Assembly: GCF_039542905.1 (NCBI RefSeq)
Contig: NZ_BAABIS010000001.1
Coordinates: 4,402,001-4,466,000 of the forward strand
Origin: Kitasatospora terrestris
GTDB taxonomy: Bacteria; Actinomycetota; Actinomycetes; Streptomycetales; Streptomycetaceae
Reading direction: 5' to 3'
Length of the DNA stretch: 64,000 nt
Positions within the stretch are counted from its first letter, which is position 1; every line of letters starts with the position of its first letter. Shown piece after piece: positions 31,886 through 39,412 of the stretch. The position numbers and the translations under genes are program-made. Under the pieces are notes generated by a model that was given only the letters and a program-made list of their open reading frames with translations, ran no database searches and was not told where the DNA came from.

Positions 31886-32026
31886 CTACATTGTGTAGGA
31901 CATCCAGAAGTCGAGGATCGTGATCTTGCCGCGGAAGTCGGCCAGCGACAGGTCCTTGCCGCCGGTGTTCAACCATCCGCCCTTGCCCACCAGCTCGGGG
32001 GCGCGTACACGTGCACGAGAAGCCAT
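31886..32026 (-). pseudogene. Stranded original 5' end of the thioredoxin-NHL gene
   Basis: 46 codons: MASRARVRAPELVGKGGWLN, then up to ITILDFW, followed by element codons and a stop. It matches the start of the gene at 24076-25896 but with substitutions (GKGG for GAGG, DLSLADFRG for ELKLADLRG, ITILDFW for VVLDFW). The offset from core to ATG is 123 bp in both copies. This is the pre-insertion 5' end; the thioredoxin active site lies on the other side of the element, so the peptide cannot function. Confidence 0.85.
31903..31912. other. attR-side core of the integrated element
   Basis: TCCAGAAGTC, the second copy of the core at 25773-25782. Element DNA lies to the left (integrase start at 31864) and chromosome to the right. 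Confidence 0.82.
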
Positions 32027-32113
32027 GCCCCAATCAAACCCCACATGCGGCGTCGCCATTCCACCGCCGGTAACCCGGTTGACCGGGCGGCCGGGGCGGG
32101 GTGGGATGCCGGG

Positions 32114-32920
32114 GTGATCTACTCCGGGGTGCCGCAGGGACGGGTCGAGGTGCCGGCGTGCGTCGTCGGGTTCGCGGGGGGCCGGCCGGTGCGGCCGGTG
32201 TGGCTGAACGGGACCGGCGGGTTGACCTTCGAGGTCGGCGCGGGGGCGGGCCGGCAGTTCGTGAAGTGGGCGCCGGCCGGCAGCGGGGTGGAGCTGTCGG
32301 CGGAGCTCGCGCGGCTGCGCTGGGCTGCCCGGTACGCGGTGGTGCCGGCGGTGGTGGCCGAGGGGGCGGACGCCTCCGGCTCGTGGATCGCCACCGACGG
32401 GCTGCCGGGCCGGTCGGCGGTGGACGGGCGCTGGCTGGCCGATCCGGCGACCGCGGTCCGGGTGATCGGTGAGGGCCTGCGGGTGCTGCACGACGCGCTG
32501 CCGGTCGCGGACTGCCCGTTCGACTGGTCGGCCGAGGCGCGGGTCGCGCGGGCGCACGCGCGGGTGTCCGCCGGGGTGGACGACCCCGCGTCCCGGGTCG
32601 AGGAGGCCGTCGGCGAGGTCGGCGGCGTGGAGCGCGCGCTGGAGCTGCTCGCCGCGGTGCCGCCGGTCGAGCACCCGGTGGTCTGCCACGGCGACGCCTG
32701 TGCGCCGAACACGCTGCTGGCCGACGACGGCTCCCTCGCGGGCCACGTGGACCTCGGCTCGCTGGGGGTCGCCGACCGCTGGGCGGACCTGGCGGTGGCG
32801 ACCTGGAACACGCGGTGGAACTACGGTCCGGGCTGGGAGCGGGCGCTGCTCGACGGGTACGGCGTCGACCCGGACCCGGAGCGGATCCGCTACTACCGCC
32901 TGCTCTGGGAGCTGACGTAG
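32114..32920 (+). CDS. Aminoglycoside phosphotransferase-family kinase
   Basis: A 268-residue APH-type kinase. The nucleotide region is GGLTFEVGAGAGRQFVKWAP (about 35-55, the Lys binding ATP), the catalytic loop is VVCHGDACAPNTLLADDG (Asp and Asn) and the metal motif is GHVDLGSLGVADRWADLA. Close relatives phosphorylate aminoglycosides, but the acceptor cannot be told from sequence, and intrinsic copies of this type are common in streptomycetes. The GTG at 32114 (VIYSGVPQ) fits family starts better than the upstream ATG at 32045. Confidence 0.88.
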   Translation: MIYSGVPQGRVEVPACVVGFAGGRPVRPVWLNGTGGLTFEVGAGAGRQFVKWAPAGSGVELSAELARLRWAARYAVVPAVVAEGADASGSWIATDGLPGRSAVDGRWLADPATAVRVIGEGLRVLHDALPVADCPFDWSAEARVARAHARVSAGVDDPASRVEEAVGEVGGVERALELLAAVPPVEHPVVCHGDACAPNTLLADDGSLAGHVDLGSLGVADRWADLAVATWNTRWNYGPGWERALLDGYGVDPDPERIRYYRLLWELT

Positions 32921-32930
32921 CGCCAGGGGC

Positions 32931-33587
32931 TCAGAGCGCGGCCCGGATCAGCTCCAGGGCCTGCCCGAGGCCGGCGGTCTCCGCCTCCGTCAGGGTCGGG
33001 TTGGCCGCCCGGATCGCACGGACCCGTTCCAGTTGCCCGGCGGTCGGCGGCTCCAGCCGGCGCAGGAACGGGACGAGCAGGGCGCGGGCGAGCTCGGCGA
33101 CGGCCGGCATGGTGACGGCGGCCTGGGCGAGGATCAGTGCGGACATCGCCACGTCCAGGCCCGGTTCGCCCTCGTCGGCGGTGGCCCAGTCGATCACCAC
33201 CGGGCCGCGCGGGGCGAGCATCACGTTCTCGGGGTGGAAGTCCAGGTGCAGGATCCGGTGCGCCGGGTCGGCGGAGTGCCGCGCGGGTACCGCGTGCAGC
33301 CGCCGCAGCAGGTCGGCGAGGAGCTCGCCGGCCTCCTCCGGGCCGGTCGTGCCGGAGGCGAGCGCCTCGCGCAGGGTGGGGCCGGCCAGCCGCTCCATGA
33401 CCAGCTCGCCCGGCGCGGTGCCGGGCCACGCGGCGGCCACCGGGTAGTCGTGGCGGGCGAGGTGGGTCATCACGGCGAGTTCGCCGGCGGTGTCGGAGCC
33501 GTCCCGGTAGCGCCGCAGCACCCGCCCGTCGTCCAGTGCGTACACGTCGGCCGTCCGGCCGATCCCCAACAACTCGCCGATCATCAC
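32931..33587 (-). CDS. Small-molecule phosphotransferase (APH/choline-kinase fold)
   Basis: A 218-residue kinase-like protein. It opens with IGELLGIGRTADVYALDDGRVLRRY, where a glycine loop and ATP-binding Arg/Lys region are visible, has LVMERLAGPTL as hinge, and the catalytic loop ILHLDFHPENVMLAPRG followed by VVIDWATADEGEPGLD. It overlaps nothing and is convergent with the APH gene, 10 bp apart. TAGGTT ends seven bases before the GTG at 33587, indicating a leaderless transcript; an ATG directly follows. Substrate unknown. Confidence 0.87.
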   Translation of the reverse strand: MMIGELLGIGRTADVYALDDGRVLRRYRDGSDTAGELAVMTHLARHDYPVAAAWPGTAPGELVMERLAGPTLREALASGTTGPEEAGELLADLLRRLHAVPARHSADPAHRILHLDFHPENVMLAPRGPVVIDWATADEGEPGLDVAMSALILAQAAVTMPAVAELARALLVPFLRRLEPPTAGQLERVRAIRAANPTLTEAETAGLGQALELIRAAL

Positions 33588-33652
33588 GCCGGACAACCTA
33601 GCGGTCCGGCACGATGGGCGCAGCTATCAGGCGCGGACCCCAGGAGGCGGCA

Positions 33653-34144
33653 GTGGCAGTGAAGTACGTGGTCAAGGAGAAGCTGCTCTCGATCGGTGAC
33701 GACTACTGGATCGAGGACGGCGACGGCGAGAAGGCCTACCTGGTCGACGGCAAGGTGCTGCGGCTGCGCGACACCTTCGAGCTGAAGGACGTCAACGACG
33801 AGGTGGTGGCCGTCATCAAGGAGAAGGTGCTGACGGTCCGTGACGCGATGAAGATCGAGAACGCCGGGGGGGACGTGGTCGCGACCGTCCGCAAGAAGCT
33901 GTTCACGCCGTTCCGCGACAAGTACCACGTGGAGCTGGAGGCGGGCGGCGAGCTGGAGGTGCACGGCGACCTGCTCGACAAGGAGTACCGGATCGAGTCG
34001 GACGGCGACCGGGTCGCCGAGGTCTCCCGGAAGTGGTTCCGGATCCGCGACACCTACGGGGTGGAGGTGGAGGAGGGCGCCGACGCTCCGCTGATGCTGG
34101 CGATCGCGGTCTGCCTGGACCGGATGGTCGAGCACAACGACTGA
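33653..34144 (+). CDS. LURP-one/Tubby-like scramblase-domain protein
   Basis: A 163-residue protein with the repeated beta pattern of LURP-one-related proteins: KYVVKEKLLSIGDDYWIEDGDG, GKVLRLRDTFELKD, VIKEKVLTVRDAMKIEN and AEVSRKWFRIRDTYGVEV, each cited by part. The fold is a beta barrel around a hydrophobic helix; the C-terminal helix MLAIAVCLDRMVEH fits this. Bacterial functions are not established. AGGAGG precedes the GTG at 33653. It is followed after 44 bp by a DUF350-like gene, likely in one transcript. Confidence 0.85.
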   Translation: MAVKYVVKEKLLSIGDDYWIEDGDGEKAYLVDGKVLRLRDTFELKDVNDEVVAVIKEKVLTVRDAMKIENAGGDVVATVRKKLFTPFRDKYHVELEAGGELEVHGDLLDKEYRIESDGDRVAEVSRKWFRIRDTYGVEVEEGADAPLMLAIAVCLDRMVEHND

Positions 34145-34188
34145 CCGGTATCTTGTGCCGATCCTGGCGAGTGACGGAGGGGCCCGCA

Positions 34189-34611
34189 GTGAACGACATC
34201 ATCCACCAGCTCGGTGAGGCGGCCGCCTACGGCGGTGTCGGCCTGGTGCTGCTGCTGCTCGGCGTCGGCCTGGTCGACGTGCTGACCCCCGGCAAGCTGG
34301 GCCGGCAGATCTGGGTGGAGCGCAACCGCAACGCGGCCGTGGTGCTGAGCTCGGCACTGCTGGCGATCGGCGGGATCGTCTTCACCGCGATCATTTCCAC
34401 CTACCAGGAGTTCGGCAAGGGCCTGGCGGCGGCGGGCGTGTTCGGCCTGCTCGGCCTGGTGCTGCTGGCGGTGTCGTTCTGGGCGATCGACCTGTTCACC
34501 CCGGGCAAGCTGGGTGCGGTCCTGGTGGACCCGGAGCCGCACCCGGCGGTGTGGGTGACCGCCAGCACCAACCTGGCCGTCGCGGCGATCGTCTCGGCCG
34601 CGATCTACTGA
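34189..34611 (+). CDS. DUF350-like membrane protein with internal duplication
   Basis: A 140-residue protein with four membrane spans arranged as two similar halves: LLLLGVGLVDVLTPGKLG in the first and LLAVSFWAIDLFTPGKLG in the second. This duplication with conserved D-x-x-TPGKLG is the DUF350 hallmark. Function is unknown; it is often found near LURP-like and other small envelope proteins. GGAGG lies 8-12 bp before the GTG start. Confidence 0.85.
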   Translation: MNDIIHQLGEAAAYGGVGLVLLLLGVGLVDVLTPGKLGRQIWVERNRNAAVVLSSALLAIGGIVFTAIISTYQEFGKGLAAAGVFGLLGLVLLAVSFWAIDLFTPGKLGAVLVDPEPHPAVWVTASTNLAVAAIVSAAIY

Positions 34612-34630
34612 CGGTCGCCCACCGTGGGGC

Positions 34631-35224
34631 TCAGCCCGCCGCGAGGCGCTCGGTCAGCCGGGCCTTCGCGGCGGGCCACTCGTCCGCGAGCATCGAGAAG
34701 TACACGGTGTCCCGCCAGCTGCCGTCGGGGCGCCGCTTGGCGCGCCGGAAGGTGCCCTCGTAGCTTGCCCCGAGCCGCTGGATCGCGTTCTGCGAGCGCT
34801 CGTTGAGGTGGTCGGTCCTCCAGGAGATCCGGCCCATGCCGAGGTCCTCGAAGGCGTGGGTGAGCAGCAGCAGCTTGGACTCGGTGTTGACCGCCGTCCG
34901 CCACGCGGAGCGGGCGTACCAGGTGCCGCCGATCTCCACCTGCTCCTCGGCCGCGCTGGCGTCGAAGTAGCAGGTGACGCCGATCGCCCGCTCGGTGGCG
35001 AGGTCGACCACCGCGAACGGCAGGCAGGCCGGGTCGGCGAGCCGGGCGTCGGCGTACTCCGCCATCTGCTCCGGGGTGCGCGGCAGCGGCACCGGCACCC
35101 AGCGCCAGATCTCCTCGTCCCCGCCGCCGGCCAGGTGCAGGTCGGGGACGTGGGCGCGGGTGAGCGGTTCCAGCCGGACGTGCCGGCCGGTCAGGTACAC
35201 GGGTGCGGGGAGCTTCGCGGTCAT
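34631..35224 (-). CDS. GNAT-family N-acetyltransferase
   Basis: A 197-residue acetyltransferase of the RimJ/RimL type: VYLTGRHVRLEPLTRAHV near the start, VEIGGTWYARSAWRTAVNTESKLLLLTHAFE (acetyl-CoA binding, about 95-125) and RISWRTDHLNERSQNAIQRLGA near the end. TACGTT ends seven bases before the ATG at 35224, so the mRNA is probably leaderless. A large palindrome (35238-35289) covers the promoter spacer and -35, so expression is likely controlled by a repressor not encoded nearby. Confidence 0.9.
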   Translation of the reverse strand: MTAKLPAPVYLTGRHVRLEPLTRAHVPDLHLAGGGDEEIWRWVPVPLPRTPEQMAEYADARLADPACLPFAVVDLATERAIGVTCYFDASAAEEQVEIGGTWYARSAWRTAVNTESKLLLLTHAFEDLGMGRISWRTDHLNERSQNAIQRLGASYEGTFRRAKRRPDGSWRDTVYFSMLADEWPAAKARLTERLAAG

Positions 35225-35231
35225 GCATGCC

Positions 35232-35289
35232 AACGTAGCCCCACTTTGCATTAGGTGCAATCAATATCTGCACTAGTGCAAAGTGGGGC
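35232..35289 (-). promoter_or_regulatory. Promoter of the GNAT gene with large operator-like palindrome
   Basis: Reading leftward: -35 TTGCAC at 35260-35255, 17-bp spacer, -10 TACGTT at 35237-35232, seven bases, ATG at 35224. GCCCCACTTTGCA (35238-35250) and TGCAAAGTGGGGC (35277-35289) form a perfect 13-bp inverted repeat. Within it are TTGCA-N5-TGCAA (left) and TGCACTAGTGCA (35269-35280), itself a perfect dyad. Two dimer sites overlap the promoter. Confidence 0.75.
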
Positions 35290-35338
35290 CACGGTGCGTG
35301 CTGCGGCGCGGGCCGCCGGGCGGGGCCGCCGCCGACGG

Positions 35339-36622
35339 CTAGATGAAGGAGTTGATCTGGATCGTCTCGGTCCGGCCCGGACCGACGCCGATGGCCGAGA
35401 TCGGCGCGCCCGACATCTCCTCCAGCGCCTTCACGTAGGCCTGCGCGTTCTTCGGCAGGTCGGCGAAGGTCTGCGCCTTCGAGATGTCCTCGCTCCAGCC
35501 GGGGAGGGTCTCGTAGATCGGCTTCGCGTGGTGGAAGTCCGACTGGTTGTACGGGAGCTCCTCGACCCGGCGGCCGTCGACCTCGTACGCCACGCAGACC
35601 GGGATCTGCTCCCAGCCGGTCAGCACGTCCAGCTTGGTGAGGAAGAAGTCGGTCAGGCCGTTGACCCGGGTCGCGTAGCGGGCGATCACCGCGTCGAACC
35701 AGCCGCAGCGGCGGTCGCGGCCGGTGGTGACACCGCGCTCGCCGCCGATCCGGCGCAGCGCGTCGCCGTCGGCGTCCAGCAGCTCGGTCGGGAACGGGCC
35801 CGAGCCGACGCGGGTGGTGTACGCCTTCAGGATGCCGATGACCCGGTCGATCTTGGTCGGGCCGATGCCGGAGCCGGTGCAGGCGCCGCCGGAGGTCGGG
35901 TTCGACGAGGTGACGAACGGGTACGTGCCGTGGTCGACGTCCAGCAGGGTGCCCTGGCCGCCCTCCAGCAGGACGACCTTGTTCGCCTTCAGCGCCTCGT
36001 CCAGCACCAGGGTGGTGTCGGCCAGGAACGGCTTGATCTTGTCCGCGTAGCCCAGGTACTCCTCGAGCACCAGGTCGGCCGGGATGGCGCGGCGGTTGTA
36101 GAGCTTGACCAGGATCTGGTTCTTGTCGTGCAGCGCCGCCTCGATCTTCTGGCGCAGGATCGACTCGTCGAACAGGTCCTGGACCCGGATGCCCACGCGG
36201 TTGATCTTGTCCGCGTAGGTCGGGCCGATGCCGCGGCCGGTGGTGCCGATCCGGCGCTTGCCGAGGAAGCGCTCGGTGACCTTGTCCAGCGTCCGGTGGT
36301 ACGGGGTGATCAGGTGGGCGTTGCCCGAGATCAGCAGCTTCGAGGTGTCGATGCCGCGCTCGTTCAGGCCGTTCAGCTCGGAGAGCAGCACGCCCGGGTC
36401 GATCACGACGCCGTTGCCGATCACCGGCACGACGTTCGGGCTCAGGATGCCGGAGGGCAGCAGGTGCAGGGCATACTTCTGGTCGCCGATGACCACCGTG
36501 TGACCGGCGTTGTTGCCGCCCTGGTAGCGGACGACGTAGTCGACGGAGCCGCCGAGCAGGTCGGTGGCCTTCCCCTTGCCCTCGTCTCCCCACTGGGCAC
36601 CAACGAGCACGAGTGCCGGCAC
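35339..36622 (-). CDS. purA: Adenylosuccinate synthetase
   Basis: A 427-residue GTP-dependent enzyme joining IMP and aspartate to adenylosuccinate, the first committed step to AMP. The N-terminus LVLVGAQWGDEGKGKATDLL is the GTP-binding/catalytic signature (Asp13 and the GDEGKGK loop); GNAHLITPYHR, GRGIGPTYADK and the C-terminal VGPGRTETIQI are all family signatures. Normal length. Here it is separated from purF and purM by a divergent gene, as is usual in streptomycetes. Confidence 0.97.
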   Translation of the reverse strand: MPALVLVGAQWGDEGKGKATDLLGGSVDYVVRYQGGNNAGHTVVIGDQKYALHLLPSGILSPNVVPVIGNGVVIDPGVLLSELNGLNERGIDTSKLLISGNAHLITPYHRTLDKVTERFLGKRRIGTTGRGIGPTYADKINRVGIRVQDLFDESILRQKIEAALHDKNQILVKLYNRRAIPADLVLEEYLGYADKIKPFLADTTLVLDEALKANKVVLLEGGQGTLLDVDHGTYPFVTSSNPTSGGACTGSGIGPTKIDRVIGILKAYTTRVGSGPFPTELLDADGDALRRIGGERGVTTGRDRRCGWFDAVIARYATRVNGLTDFFLTKLDVLTGWEQIPVCVAYEVDGRRVEELPYNQSDFHHAKPIYETLPGWSEDISKAQTFADLPKNAQAYVKALEEMSGAPISAIGVGPGRTETIQINSFI

Positions 36623-36685
36623 AGGCGTACACCCCTTCCGGTTGGGGCATCCTGCGTAGGCCGCAGTCTGACCCGAGATAGACGA

Positions 36686-36713
36686 AGCCCCTGGCGCAAT
36701 AGCGCAAGGGGCT
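36686..36713. other. Stem-loop in the purA/DAGK-like divergent region
   Basis: AGCCCCTGGCGC (36686-36697) pairs with GCGCAAGGGGCT (36702-36713) with a single mismatch and an AATA loop. It lies 35 bp before the start of the rightward gene and upstream of purA. It cannot terminate either gene, so it may be a leader structure of the rightward transcript. Confidence 0.5.
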
Positions 36714-36748
36714 CTTGCACCGAGAGATTACCTGAGGAAGGACCGGTC

Positions 36749-37561
36749 GTGTCGTCCCTGTCCACGCCCGCATCCCAGCCCCCGGACCTCGACGCGCCCG
36801 GCCCGCTGCTGGTCCTCCTCGACCCGGCGGCCAAGCAGGCCGACGGCGAGTCCGTGCGGATCGCCAAGGACGTGCTCTGCGGCGGCGCGGACTGCAAGGT
36901 GGCGCTGCCCGAGTCGCCGTCCGAACTCGACCGGGTGCTGGAGCACCGCGGCCGGCGGCGCCCGGTGGTGATCGGATCCGACCAGGCGCTCCAGCGGGTG
37001 CTCCAGGCGTTGCACCGGCAGCGCGAGTTGGGCGCCGACCCGATCGGTGTGGTCCCGGTCGGACGGCCCGCCGCCACCGCCGCCGCGCGGGGGCTCGGGG
37101 TGCCCGCCGAACCGGTCGCGGCGGCCCGCGCGGCGCTCGGCGGCAGCCCGCGCAAGCTCGACCTGCTGGTGGACGACGGCGGCGGGGTGGTGCTCGTCGA
37201 GGTCCGCTTCACCGGCCCGCGGCTGGGCCGTGCGGGTGGTTGGCGTTCGCTATGGGCGAAATTGGCTGCGCCCGAGCAGGCGAAGGGTTCCCCGGTCGAG
37301 GAGCTGCGGATCGAGGCGGACGGACGGCTGCTGGCCGACGTCCACCAGGAGGTCGCCCGGCTGCGCCTGGGCCTGGCCGGCGGGCTGATGGAGCTCTCGC
37401 TGCGCCTCGACGGCCGCCAGCAGCTGCACCGGGCGACCGCGCTGACCGTGGTGGGCCGGGGCTTCGGGTACGAAGCGGACGGCGTGCCGGTCGGCCCGGT
37501 CCGGCAGCGCACCTGGACGGTGCACGCCGACGCCTGGGCGCTGGTGCTGCCGGTCGGGTGA
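36749..37561 (+). CDS. Diacylglycerol-kinase-like protein, probably degenerate
   Basis: A 270-residue protein resembling the diacylglycerol/lipid kinase catalytic fold: PLLVLLDPAAKQADGE resembles the N-terminal strand, VVIGSDQALQRVLQALH sits where GGDGTxxxV is expected, and IGVVPVGRPAATAAARGLGVP replaces LGxxPxGTxNDFA. The glycine-rich ATP motif GGDGT is changed to GSDQA, so catalysis is doubtful. The C-terminal half is the beta-sandwich usual in the family. GAGGAAGGA precedes the GTG start. A lipid-binding or regulatory role is possible. Confidence 0.72.
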   Translation: MSSLSTPASQPPDLDAPGPLLVLLDPAAKQADGESVRIAKDVLCGGADCKVALPESPSELDRVLEHRGRRRPVVIGSDQALQRVLQALHRQRELGADPIGVVPVGRPAATAAARGLGVPAEPVAAARAALGGSPRKLDLLVDDGGGVVLVEVRFTGPRLGRAGGWRSLWAKLAAPEQAKGSPVEELRIEADGRLLADVHQEVARLRLGLAGGLMELSLRLDGRQQLHRATALTVVGRGFGYEADGVPVGPVRQRTWTVHADAWALVLPVG

Positions 37562-37723
37562 GCAGGCTCACGTTTCTGCCGCCCGTCAACTGTGCGAACC
37601 GCTTGCGACAAGGGTGCGAAGTCGGTGGCCAGTTGGCGGAAAGTGCGGTAAGGGGCCGAGTCTACGCGCGTCCGTCGACCGCGCTTTCGGGGTGGCGGAG
37701 CGACCTGCCCTAGACTCGAAGAC

Positions 37724-39304
37724 GTGCCACGTGGTGACGGACGACTCAATCACGATCTTCTTCCCGGCGAGAAGGGCCCCCAGGACGCTTGCGGCGTCTT
37801 CGGGGTCTGGGCCCCCGGCGAGGAGGTCGCGAAGCTCACGTACTTCGGCCTCTATGCCCTGCAGCACCGCGGACAGGAATCCGCGGGTATCGCAGTGAGC
37901 AACGGCTCCCAGATTCTCGTCTTCAAGGACATGGGACTCGTCTCCCAGGTCTTCGACGAGACCTCCCTGGGGTCGCTGCACGGGCATATCGCCGTCGGAC
38001 ATGCCCGCTACTCGACAACAGGTTCCTCGGTCTGGGAGAACGCCCAGCCGACCTTCCGGGCGACCGCACACGGTTCGCTGGCCCTCGGCCACAACGGAAA
38101 CCTGGTCAACACCGCCGAACTGGCGGCGATGGTCGCCGAGCTGCCCGGTGAGGAGCACATCTCCCGCTCCGGCCGGACCGCGGCGACCAACGACACCGAC
38201 CTGGTGACCGCGCTGCTCGCCGGCCACCCGGACCTGTCCATCGAGGAGACCGCCCGACAGATCCTGCCCAGGGTCCGCGGCGCCTTCTCGCTCGTCTTCA
38301 TGGACGAGCACACCCTGTACGCCGCCCGCGACCCGCAGGGCATCCGCCCGCTGGTCCTGGGCCGCCTGGAGCGCGGCTGGGTGGTCGCCTCCGAGACGGC
38401 GGCGCTCGACATCTGCGGCGCCTCCTTCATCCGCGAGGTCGAACCCGGCGAGCTCATCGCCATCGACGAGAACGGCCTGCGCACCTCGCGCTTCGCCGAG
38501 GCCAAGCCCAAGGGCTGCGTCTTCGAGTACGTCTACCTCGCCCGCCCGGACACCAGCATCGCCGGCCGCAACGTGCACCTCTCGCGCGTCGAGATGGGCC
38601 GCCGCCTCGCCAAGGAGGCGCCCGTCGAGGCCGACCTGGTGATAGCGACCCCGGAGTCCGGCACCCCCGCCGCGATCGGCTACGCCGAGGCCAGCGGCAT
38701 CCCGTACGGCTCCGGCCTGGTGAAGAACGCCTACGTCGGCCGCACCTTCATCCAGCCCAGCCAGACCATCCGGCAGCTCGGCATCCGGCTCAAGCTCAAC
38801 CCGCTCAAGGAAGTCATCGCGGGCAAGCGGCTGGTCGTCGTGGACGACTCGATCGTCCGCGGCAACACCCAGCGCGCGCTGGTCAAGATGCTCCGCGAGG
38901 CCGGTGCCGCCGAGGTCCACATCCGGATCTCCTCGCCGCCGGTGAAGTGGCCCTGCTTCTTCGGCATCGACTTCGCCACCCGCGCGGAGCTGATCGCCAA
39001 CGGCATGACCATCGAGGAGATCGGCCGCACGCTCGGCGCCGACTCGCTGGCGTACATCTCGATCGACGGCATGATCGAGGCCACCGCGCAGCCCAAGGAC
39101 AAGCTGTGCCGGGCCTGCTTCGACGGGGAGTACCCGATGGAGCTGCCCGACCCGGCCCTGCTCGGCAAGCTGCTGCTGGAGGCCGAGATCGCCGGCGGCC
39201 AGGCCAAGCCCTCCGTCCGCGGCGGCAAGCCCACCAGCGACCTGGACGGCGTCCAGTCCCTGCTGGGCGGCGCGGGCGCGGCGGACGCGCTGCGACGACC
39301 GTAA
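37724..39304 (+). CDS. purF: Amidophosphoribosyltransferase
   Basis: A 526-residue enzyme that starts purine synthesis by making phosphoribosylamine from PRPP and glutamine. A propeptide of 22 residues precedes Cys23 (DACGVFGVWAP), the glutamine-hydrolysing nucleophile exposed after processing. The PRPP loop is LVVVDDSIVRGNTQR. Cysteines in KWPCFFGID and CRACFDGEYP match the iron-sulfur cluster ligands of the Bacillus-type enzyme. TAGACT ends seven bases before the GTG and there is no ribosome site, so the mRNA is probably leaderless. purM follows after 108 bp containing a large hairpin. Confidence 0.97.
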   Translation: MPRGDGRLNHDLLPGEKGPQDACGVFGVWAPGEEVAKLTYFGLYALQHRGQESAGIAVSNGSQILVFKDMGLVSQVFDETSLGSLHGHIAVGHARYSTTGSSVWENAQPTFRATAHGSLALGHNGNLVNTAELAAMVAELPGEEHISRSGRTAATNDTDLVTALLAGHPDLSIEETARQILPRVRGAFSLVFMDEHTLYAARDPQGIRPLVLGRLERGWVVASETAALDICGASFIREVEPGELIAIDENGLRTSRFAEAKPKGCVFEYVYLARPDTSIAGRNVHLSRVEMGRRLAKEAPVEADLVIATPESGTPAAIGYAEASGIPYGSGLVKNAYVGRTFIQPSQTIRQLGIRLKLNPLKEVIAGKRLVVVDDSIVRGNTQRALVKMLREAGAAEVHIRISSPPVKWPCFFGIDFATRAELIANGMTIEEIGRTLGADSLAYISIDGMIEATAQPKDKLCRACFDGEYPMELPDPALLGKLLLEAEIAGGQAKPSVRGGKPTSDLDGVQSLLGGAGAADALRRP

Positions 39305-39317
39305 CCATGCAACTCGT

Positions 39318-39376
39318 GGGGGGCGCGAGGCGATGACACCGGCGGAGCCGCCGATGGACAGAGCCTCGCGCCCCCC
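39318..39376 (+). other. Large stem-loop between purF and purM
   Basis: GGGGGGCGCGAGGC (39318-39331) pairs perfectly over 14 bp with GCCTCGCGCCCCCC (39363-39376). The 31-base interior contains its own stem, CGGCGG with CCGCCG (39340-39345, 39348-39353). It lies 13 bp after the purF stop and 36 bp before the purM start. It may terminate part of the purF transcripts, protect an mRNA end, or lower purM expression relative to purF. Confidence 0.7.
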
Positions 39377-39412
39377 GCCTGCTCTAACCCATTTCTGAAA
39401 GGGCTCACGGAA

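Larger units (their letters stand above)
25783..31912. mobile_element. Integrated 6.13-kb element carried by a large serine integrase
   Basis: Bounded by the 10-bp core TCCAGAAGTC at both ends, a distance of 6130 bp. Contents from left: replacement 5' end of the target gene, three-gene AT-richer operon, HTH/DUF5919-like gene, two small genes, small resolvase with res-like site, large serine integrase beside the right end. No replication, conjugation or phage structural gene is present. Base composition between about 26.4 and 27.7 kb is clearly lower in GC than the chromosome. It is a minimal integrative element or the remnant of a larger one. Confidence 0.85.

Noticed and set aside
25783..31912. 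Reading the island as a prophage remnant
   Set aside because: A serine integrase alone is not proof; no capsid, portal, terminase, lysis or phage replication gene is present.
32045..32113. Upstream ATG start for the APH-type kinase
   Set aside because: It would add residues of no family character that overlap the original promoter region of the interrupted NHL gene; the GTG at 32114 fits the family start.
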